Shown here piece after piece: positions 15,508 through 19,259 of a stretch of DNA of 19,259 nt. The translations under genes and the position numbers were made by a program. Under the pieces are notes generated by a model. It saw nothing but the letters and a program-made list of their open reading frames with translations, made no database searches and had not been told where the DNA came from. The DNA lies in NCBI GenBank assembly GCA_904501765.1, contig CAJGCM010000027.1, forward strand, positions 1 through 19,259. Direction: 5' to 3'. Source of the DNA: an uncultured Clostridia bacterium (lineage in GTDB: Bacteria > Bacillota > Clostridia > Oscillospirales > CAG-272). Each line of letters opens with the position of its first letter. Within the stretch, counting starts at the first letter, position 1.

Positions 15508-15603
15508 GAAAGATAGATTTTTCCTATACTTCACCGAATTCTTCTTAAATATGCCTATATTTCCCTAAGAATTTGGCTCGTTTGTGAAAAAATCTATTCT
15601 TTC
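15508..15603. repeat. 96-base concentric imperfect palindrome between spoIIIAG and spoIIIAH
   Basis: Three nested pairings share one centre near 15555. The outer one is 15508-15523 with 15586-15603 (16 pairs, two single-base bulges). The middle one is AATTCTT (15537-15543) with AAGAATT (15567-15573). The inner one is AAATAT (15547-15552) with ATATTT (15557-15562) around a GCCT loop. It begins 36 bases after the spoIIIAG stop. It has no clear U-run as a terminator would, so it may be an mRNA structure, an RNase processing site or the remnant of a miniature transposable element. Confidence 0.6.
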
Positions 15604-15684
15604 TAAACTGCTTCACATCTTACGGTTAGTCCGCCCACGGAAGGAATATGGGATTTTGTGGATAAAAAATCCTTTTGCAAAATG

Positions 15685-15713
15685 GAATATAGCCGCAGTA
15701 TGCGGCATAAGGT
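15685..15713 (+). promoter_or_regulatory. Sigma-E-like promoter for spoIIIAH
   Basis: GAATATA (15685-15691), a 14-base spacer and CATAAGGT (15706-15713) fit the Bacillus sigma-E pattern KMATATT / CATACAHT at six of seven and five of eight positions. The spacer is itself most of a hairpin, GCCGCA-GTA-TGCGGC (15692-15706). Transcription would start near 15720, before AGGAG at about 15729-15733. It is a mother-cell promoter in the right place, but a weak -10. Confidence 0.4.
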
Positions 15714-15746
15714 TTATCAGTAACAAAAAAGGAGAAAATACATACT

Positions 15747-16301
15747 ATGAAAAACGAAAATTCAAAAGGCTTTTTCGCAAGTAAAGCATTCCGCAGCATC
15801 GTAGTTATAGGAGCAGTGCTTCTCATAGGTCTTGCGGTTTATCTCAATTACCGCTGGTTCTACGACCCTATGGACTCTCTGGGATACGGAGATAACAACA
15901 TGGAGGATAATTTCGACGACTCGGAAGCTACCGACGCCCCCGGTGAGGACGCCGAGAGCAACTACTTCACCGCAACCGCACTTACCCGTCAGCAGTCCAG
16001 AGATGAGGCAATAGACGTTCTTACCTTGGTTTGCGAGAGCGCAGAGGCTTCAAGCGAGGCAAAGGCAGAGGCTCAGGCTAAAATTTCCAAAATAGCAGTT
16101 GACATTCAGAATGAGGCAAATATTGAATCCCTTGTAAAAGCAAAGGGCTTTGAGGAATGTGTTGCGGTTATAGGCGACGATTCCGTAAGCGTAGTCGTAA
16201 AGGCTGAAGCTCTTCAGGCGAAGGACACAGCCCAGATTCTTGCAATAGTTTACGAAACTACAGGTATCAGCCCCGAGAAGGTAAGCATTATCAATAAGTG
16301 A
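15747..16301 (+). CDS. spoIIIAH: Stage III sporulation protein AH
   Basis: The mother-cell membrane protein that binds SpoIIQ of the forespore across the intermembrane space, completing the channel. It has 184 residues: a basic cytoplasmic start, one transmembrane helix (about 17-34), an acidic linker (about 50-70), then the conserved domain from Leu-Thr-Arg-Gln-Gln-Ser-Arg-Asp-Glu-Ala (about 79-88) to Ile-Ser-Pro-Glu-Lys-Val near the end, a YscJ/FliF-like ring-building fold. The ribosome binding site AGGAG lies about 12 bases before the ATG, longer than usual. The gene is set apart from spoIIIAG by 274 bases, unlike the tightly packed genes before it, and may have its own promoter. Confidence 0.92.
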   Translation: MKNENSKGFFASKAFRSIVVIGAVLLIGLAVYLNYRWFYDPMDSLGYGDNNMEDNFDDSEATDAPGEDAESNYFTATALTRQQSRDEAIDVLTLVCESAEASSEAKAEAQAKISKIAVDIQNEANIESLVKAKGFEECVAVIGDDSVSVVVKAEALQAKDTAQILAIVYETTGISPEKVSIINK

Positions 16302-16399
16302 TTTTTAAAGAATTTAACGGGTACCCCTTTTATAAAAGTGAAAAGAATTAAAGAGGCAAGGAAAAGCGGCTGCCGTATTTCGGCATAATCGAACAAATA

Positions 16400-16445
16400 A
16401 GAGCGGAGATACTTTAAAAGCAGGTATCTTCGCTCTAAATTTATT
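16400..16445 (+). terminator. Terminator after the spoIIIA operon
   Basis: AGAGCGGAGATAC (16400-16412) pairs with GTATCTTCGCTCT (16424-16436), 13 pairs including one G.U. Only a mixed AAATTTATTG follows, so the U-run is weak. A small GCCG/CGGC hairpin lies just upstream, near 16372-16384. Confidence 0.7.
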
Positions 16446-16617
16446 GTTATTTAAGTTTTTAAGATTGAAATTATGCTAATTTCCATATTTTTGTTTGCTT
16501 CGTTCTATTGTCGTTTCCGGATTTAAAGTTTTTGTGGCATACACCGCATTTTCAGTTTGCTTCAGACAAAAAAGAAGAAGTTTATTGTTTTTTAATCGTT
16601 TTTTTACCTGATATTTG

Positions 16618-16646
16618 TTGACAGAAGGTGTGCTGTGTGTTAAAAT
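16618..16646 (+). promoter_or_regulatory. asd promoter flanked by an inverted repeat
   Basis: TTGACA (16618-16623), 17 bases, TAAAAT (16641-16646). GGTGTG (16627-16632) in the spacer and CACACC (16653-16658) just after the -10 are perfect inverted arms around the -10, a possible repressor site. The rest of 16446-16617 shows only AT-rich sequence without a gene. Confidence 0.75.
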
Positions 16647-16705
16647 ATTATCCACACCGAATAATTCTTTATTATGAATATAAATAAACATTTTTGGAGG
16701 CAATT

Positions 16706-17791
16706 ATGGAAAAGCTTAAGGTTGGTATTATAGGAGCAACGGGTATGGTTGGTCAGAGATTCATTCTTTTACTTGCCGATCACCCATATTTTGAAATATC
16801 CGCAGTGATTGCGGGCCCCAGGTCTGCGGGAAAATCCTATGTGGATGCGGTTTCCGGAAGATGGAAAATGAAGGCGGAAATCCCCGAATGCGTCAAGAAT
16901 ATGCAGATAATCTCGTCGGAAAACGTAGAAGAGGTTAAAGGGCTTGTTGATTTCGTATTCTGCGCTGTAAATATGAGCAAGGATGATACCAAGGCTCTTG
17001 AGCTTACCTATGCGAAGGCGGAGATTCCCGTGGTTTCAAACAACTCGGCAAACAGATGGACTCCCGACGTGCCTATGGTTATTCCCGAGGTTAACGACGC
17101 TCACCTTGAGGTTATCGAGGCGCAGAGAAAGAGAATCGGAACGAAGCACGGGTTTATAGCAGTTAAGCCTAACTGCTCTATTCAGTCCTACGTAGGAGCC
17201 TTGACCCCCCTTATGAAATACGGAATCAAGGAGGTTGTGGCTACAACCTACCAGGCAATAAGCGGCGCAGGTAAGACCTTCGCAGAGTGGCCCGAGATGG
17301 TGGATAACCTTATTCCGTTCATCGGCGGAGAAGAGGAAAAAAGTGAAAAGGAGCCGCTCCGTGTATGGGGAAAGGTTGAAAATGGCGAGATAATACCCGC
17401 AAAATCACCTGTTATTACAACTCAGTGCCTGAGAGTCCCGGTAACCGACGGTCATATGGCTGCCGTTTTCGTAAAATTCGAGAATAAGCCTACGAAGGAG
17501 CAAATCCTCGAGGATTGGCGCACCTTCTCAGGAAAGCCTCAGACCCTCGGCCTTCCTTCTGCTCCCGAGCAGTTTATCACCTACTTTGAAGAGGATAACA
17601 GACCTCAGACAGGTCTTGACCGTGATCTTTACGGAGGTATGGGAGTTTCCGTCGGCAGACTGCGTGAGGACGTAATTTACGACTATAAGTTCGTAGGACT
17701 TTCGCACAACACCTTAAGAGGAGCTGCCGGAGGAGCAGTGCTTATCGCAGAGCTTCTTTACAGAGAGGGTTATCTCAAAAAGCTTATATAA
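16706..17791 (+). CDS. asd: Aspartate-semialdehyde dehydrogenase
   Basis: It reduces aspartyl-phosphate to aspartate semialdehyde with NADPH, the branch point towards lysine, diaminopimelate, threonine and methionine. The start is the ATG at 16706, with GGAGG (16696-16700) five bases before it; an upstream in-frame TTG at 16694 is not needed. The product has 361 residues. Gly-Ala-Thr-Gly-Met-Val-Gly (10-16) is the nucleotide-binding loop, Pro-Asn-Cys-Ser-Ile (155-159) holds catalytic Cys157, and Val-Thr-Asp-Gly-His (246-250) supplies the active-site His. The Pro-Asn-Cys-Ser form and the length point to the archaeal/fungal-type branch rather than the E. coli type. It stands alone between its own promoter and terminator; no dapA or lysC is adjacent. 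Diaminopimelate is also the precursor of spore dipicolinate, but a sporulation link is only contextual. Confidence 0.93.
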   Translation: MEKLKVGIIGATGMVGQRFILLLADHPYFEISAVIAGPRSAGKSYVDAVSGRWKMKAEIPECVKNMQIISSENVEEVKGLVDFVFCAVNMSKDDTKALELTYAKAEIPVVSNNSANRWTPDVPMVIPEVNDAHLEVIEAQRKRIGTKHGFIAVKPNCSIQSYVGALTPLMKYGIKEVVATTYQAISGAGKTFAEWPEMVDNLIPFIGGEEEKSEKEPLRVWGKVENGEIIPAKSPVITTQCLRVPVTDGHMAAVFVKFENKPTKEQILEDWRTFSGKPQTLGLPSAPEQFITYFEEDNRPQTGLDRDLYGGMGVSVGRLREDVIYDYKFVGLSHNTLRGAAGGAVLIAELLYREGYLKKLI

Positions 17792-17814
17792 GGCTGACTT
17801 GTAGGCCTTGAAAT

Positions 17815-17868
17815 AAAGTGAGGAACATAGGTAAAAACAAAGCCTTTGTTTCTCACTTTTATTATTTT
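17815..17868 (+). terminator. Terminator after asd
   Basis: AAAGTGAG (17815-17822) pairs with CTCACTTT (17852-17859), with an inner ACAAAG/CTTTGT pairing near 17837-17849. TTATTATTTT follows. Confidence 0.8.
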
Positions 17869-17889
17869 GCATTAAAGGAAGGGATAGCT

Positions 17890-17970
17890 TTGGTTAATTT
17901 GAATAAATTTTACAAAATATTTTCGGCACTGTTGCGCCCTTCAAAGAGCAACTCAGCTGTTGACTTTTAA
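17890..17970 (+). CDS. Possible 26-residue peptide with TTG start
   Basis: GGAAGGG (17877-17883) stands six bases before a TTG that opens a 26-codon frame ending in TAA at 17968-17970. The peptide is basic and partly hydrophobic in its first half (Leu-Asn-Lys-Phe-Tyr-Lys-Ile-Phe) and polar in its second. It lies between the asd terminator and the next promoter, with no visible promoter of its own. It may be chance; the good ribosome binding site spacing is the only support. Confidence 0.2.
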   Translation: MVNLNKFYKIFSALLRPSKSNSAVDF

Positions 17971-17988
17971 TAAATAAAAATGTATAAT
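17960..17988 (+). promoter_or_regulatory. Promoter of the tandem lipoprotein genes
   Basis: TTGACT (17960-17965), a 17-base spacer and TATAAT (17983-17988). Transcription would start near 17995 and cover both lipoprotein genes, which are only 34 bases apart. Confidence 0.78.
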
Positions 17989-18029
17989 TAAAATAGTCTA
18001 TTAAATTCATACGAATTATACAAGCAACG

Positions 18030-18054
18030 AAAGGTTAATATGGTATCCAAATGA
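18030..18054 (+). promoter_or_regulatory. Four-codon mini-ORF overlapping the lipoprotein start
   Basis: AAAGG (18030-18034) lies five bases before an ATG at 18040 that opens a four-codon frame ending in TGA at 18052-18054. That stop overlaps the lipoprotein ATG (18051) as ATGA. The lipoprotein ATG is 16 bases from the same Shine-Dalgarno sequence, too far for normal initiation. Translation of the lipoprotein may thus depend on termination and restart. Confidence 0.4.
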
Positions 18055-18659
18055 AAAAAATCATATGCTTGCTTCTTGCCTTAACTTGTGTGTTTGCATT
18101 GTTCTCCTGCGCTTCGGGCGGCGATGTGGATATAAAATCAATAGTTGAGAATTCCAAGCCTGTAAAGGTTACGACTATGGTTTATTTCACAGGCGCAACA
18201 CCTCTTGAGGGCAAATTTATAAACACGGTTGACGGAAACAAATCCGTGTTTGACTTTGAGTTCCAAAGAATGGCGAATATATCCGAGATGGAAGACGGAC
18301 GAGTTAAAACCATAAAGGGAAAAATCTATTCGAAGGACGGCAAGGTTTCCTTCAACGAGGGTGCGGATTGGGAAAGCTCGGCGGTTTCCTCCGTAGCTAA
18401 ATACGACCTTCAGCTTGACGAGAGAAACTTTGATACTTACGAGATTTCCGAGGACGGAAACAGCCTTAAGGCAACGGTTGGCGCAGAAGGCGCCAAGGCG
18501 GTTCTGGGCGTTGATATTTATGCGACGGGCACTGTAACCGTAGAGGTTGTAACAAACGGCGCATTCCTTAACAGAATTATCATAAGCTACAAGACGGCAT
18601 CTGCAGACGTAGTAGTGGATACGTCATATACCTACCAGCCCGTAACTCTTGATTTTTGA
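18051..18659 (+). CDS. Lipoprotein of unknown function, first of a tandem pair
   Basis: A 202-residue predicted lipoprotein. Residues 1-19 are a lipoprotein signal (Lys-Lys, hydrophobic core, lipobox Leu-Phe-Ser-Cys, Cys20 as lipid attachment site), so the mature protein should sit on the outer face of the membrane. The rest looks like alternating beta strands with an acidic, Asp-Gly-rich character, including Ser-Lys-Asp-Gly-Lys (about 93-97) and a Trp at about 107. I recognise no enzyme motif. The in-frame codon at 18036-18038 is a stop and no start codon lies between, so the ATG at 18051 is the only upstream choice. It is paralogous to the next gene: same signal sequence and the same order of beta-rich segments. 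A substrate-sensing or cell-surface role is possible but not shown. Confidence 0.75.
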   Translation: MKKIICLLLALTCVFALFSCASGGDVDIKSIVENSKPVKVTTMVYFTGATPLEGKFINTVDGNKSVFDFEFQRMANISEMEDGRVKTIKGKIYSKDGKVSFNEGADWESSAVSSVAKYDLQLDERNFDTYEISEDGNSLKATVGAEGAKAVLGVDIYATGTVTVEVVTNGAFLNRIIISYKTASADVVVDTSYTYQPVTLDF

Positions 18660-18693
18660 TTCGGGCAGATTCAAAATGTGAAAGGAATCGGAT

Positions 18694-19259
18694 ATGAAGA
18701 AAATAATTGCATTGATGCTTATCCTTTGCTGTGTGTTTGCTCTCTTCTCTTGCGGAGCAAATTTGGATGCCGCATCCTCGGCGCAGCTTGAAAAGATTAA
18801 CGAAATGCTTGCGACCAGCATTCCCACAAAATCAGAAACCGTGACCACCCATACTATCGGTAACGTAGTTCTTGAAAGCACGGCAACCCTCGTTACAGGC
18901 CGTATCGGCGGTAAGGCTGTCAGTGTTTACGAAAGCGTTATTCAGGAGCTTGCTCCGGTGGAAAACGACCTTGATCATATAGAGGAAACCGAAGAGGTTA
19001 TCTGGTATATGGAGGGTAAGGGCGTCAGCGACGATAACGGAGGCTCTTGGGACGAAGAGGGCGAGAATTTCGCTCCTAAGGCAGGCTCTATGCTTCTGAA
19101 TCTCAAGGGAGGCTCTATCAAGGAAGGCTCTTATGACGAGGCGACCGAAACTCTCGTTCTCGTTTATGACGCAGGTGGCGCAAACGGTGTTGTAGGCGCA
19201 TACCTCGAAGGCGGCGAGAAAATTGAAAGCGACCTTAAGGTAACGATTGTTACCAACGG
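18694..19259 (+). CDS. Second tandem lipoprotein, truncated by the window end
   Basis: The frame starts at the ATG at 18694 with AAAGGA (18681-18686) seven bases upstream and stays open to the window edge (188 full codons), so the C-terminus is missing. The signal peptide is nearly the same as in the preceding gene and ends in the same Ala-Leu-Phe-Ser-Cys lipobox (Cys20). Shared features further on are a Gly-Lys-Gly-Val-Ser...Ser-Trp segment (about 110-121) matching Gly-Lys-Val-Ser...Asp-Trp in the first, and a late Val-Thr-Ile-Val-Thr-Asn matching Val-Glu-Val-Val-Thr-Asn. This indicates tandem duplication and co-transcription. Function is unknown; the mature region is acidic and beta-rich. 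Confidence 0.78.
   Translation, partial: MKKIIALMLILCCVFALFSCGANLDAASSAQLEKINEMLATSIPTKSETVTTHTIGNVVLESTATLVTGRIGGKAVSVYESVIQELAPVENDLDHIEETEEVIWYMEGKGVSDDNGGSWDEEGENFAPKAGSMLLNLKGGSIKEGSYDEATETLVLVYDAGGANGVVGAYLEGGEKIESDLKVTIVTN

Noticed and set aside
14353..15534. 393-codon minus-strand open frame
   Set aside because: It runs antisense across the end of spoIIIAE, all of spoIIIAF and spoIIIAG, all firmly identified; its product is Ser/Lys-rich without motifs.
15584..15784. 66-codon plus-strand frame in the spoIIIAG-spoIIIAH gap
   Set aside because: It begins at the right arm of the palindrome, overlaps the spoIIIAH start, and lacks a ribosome binding site.
16319..16326. GGGTACCC palindrome after spoIIIAH
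   Set aside because: Short, without a nearby promoter or T-run; likely a chance palindrome.

Overview
The window looks like chromosomal DNA of an anaerobic, endospore-forming Firmicute of the class Clostridia, probably gut-associated. The evidence is a complete spoIIIA sporulation operon (spoIIIAA to spoIIIAH), an AbrB-type regulator with a C-terminal Cys pair arrangement common in Clostridia, strong AGGAG-type ribosome binding sites, consensus -35/-10 promoters, and intrinsic terminators after most transcription units. No tRNA, rRNA, CRISPR array or insertion sequence was seen. The species cannot be named from the sequence.

Layout. (1) 1-607: the 3' end of a gene cut by the window edge, encoding an acidic helical C-terminal region. 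(2) 608-1233: a 626-base intergenic stretch with a terminator, two promoters and a hairpin. (3) 1234-9495: two very large secreted paralogues (1512 and about 1141 aa), both heparinase II/III-like polysaccharide lyases and each with its own promoter and terminator. (4) 9496-11143: convergent terminators, then on the minus strand a 2-keto-3-deoxygluconate kinase-like PfkB gene and an abrB-like gene. (5) 11226-16301: the spoIIIA operon on the plus strand, with a 274-base break before spoIIIAH that holds a concentric inverted repeat and a sigma-E-like promoter. (6) 16706-17791: aspartate-semialdehyde dehydrogenase (asd). (7) 17890-19259: a doubtful 26-codon ORF and two tandem paralogous lipoproteins, the second cut by the window end.

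How the genes may work together. The lyases would cleave uronic-acid-containing polysaccharide outside the cell by beta-elimination. Unsaturated uronates are normally converted to 2-keto-3-deoxygluconate, and the kinase would phosphorylate that product, so regions 3 and 4 form a plausible uronate-use neighbourhood. The steps in between (transport, unsaturated glucuronyl hydrolase, KduI/KduD) are not in the window. The SpoIIIA proteins build the mother-cell side of the channel linking mother cell and forespore. The abrB promoter overlaps the start of spoIIIAA, which suggests local cross-regulation.

The features I consider least explained by known families are the Cys-rich insertions in each lyase (different positions), the 96-base nested palindrome before spoIIIAH, the leader of the second lyase with mutually exclusive pairings, and the four-codon mini-ORF whose stop overlaps the start of the first lipoprotein.
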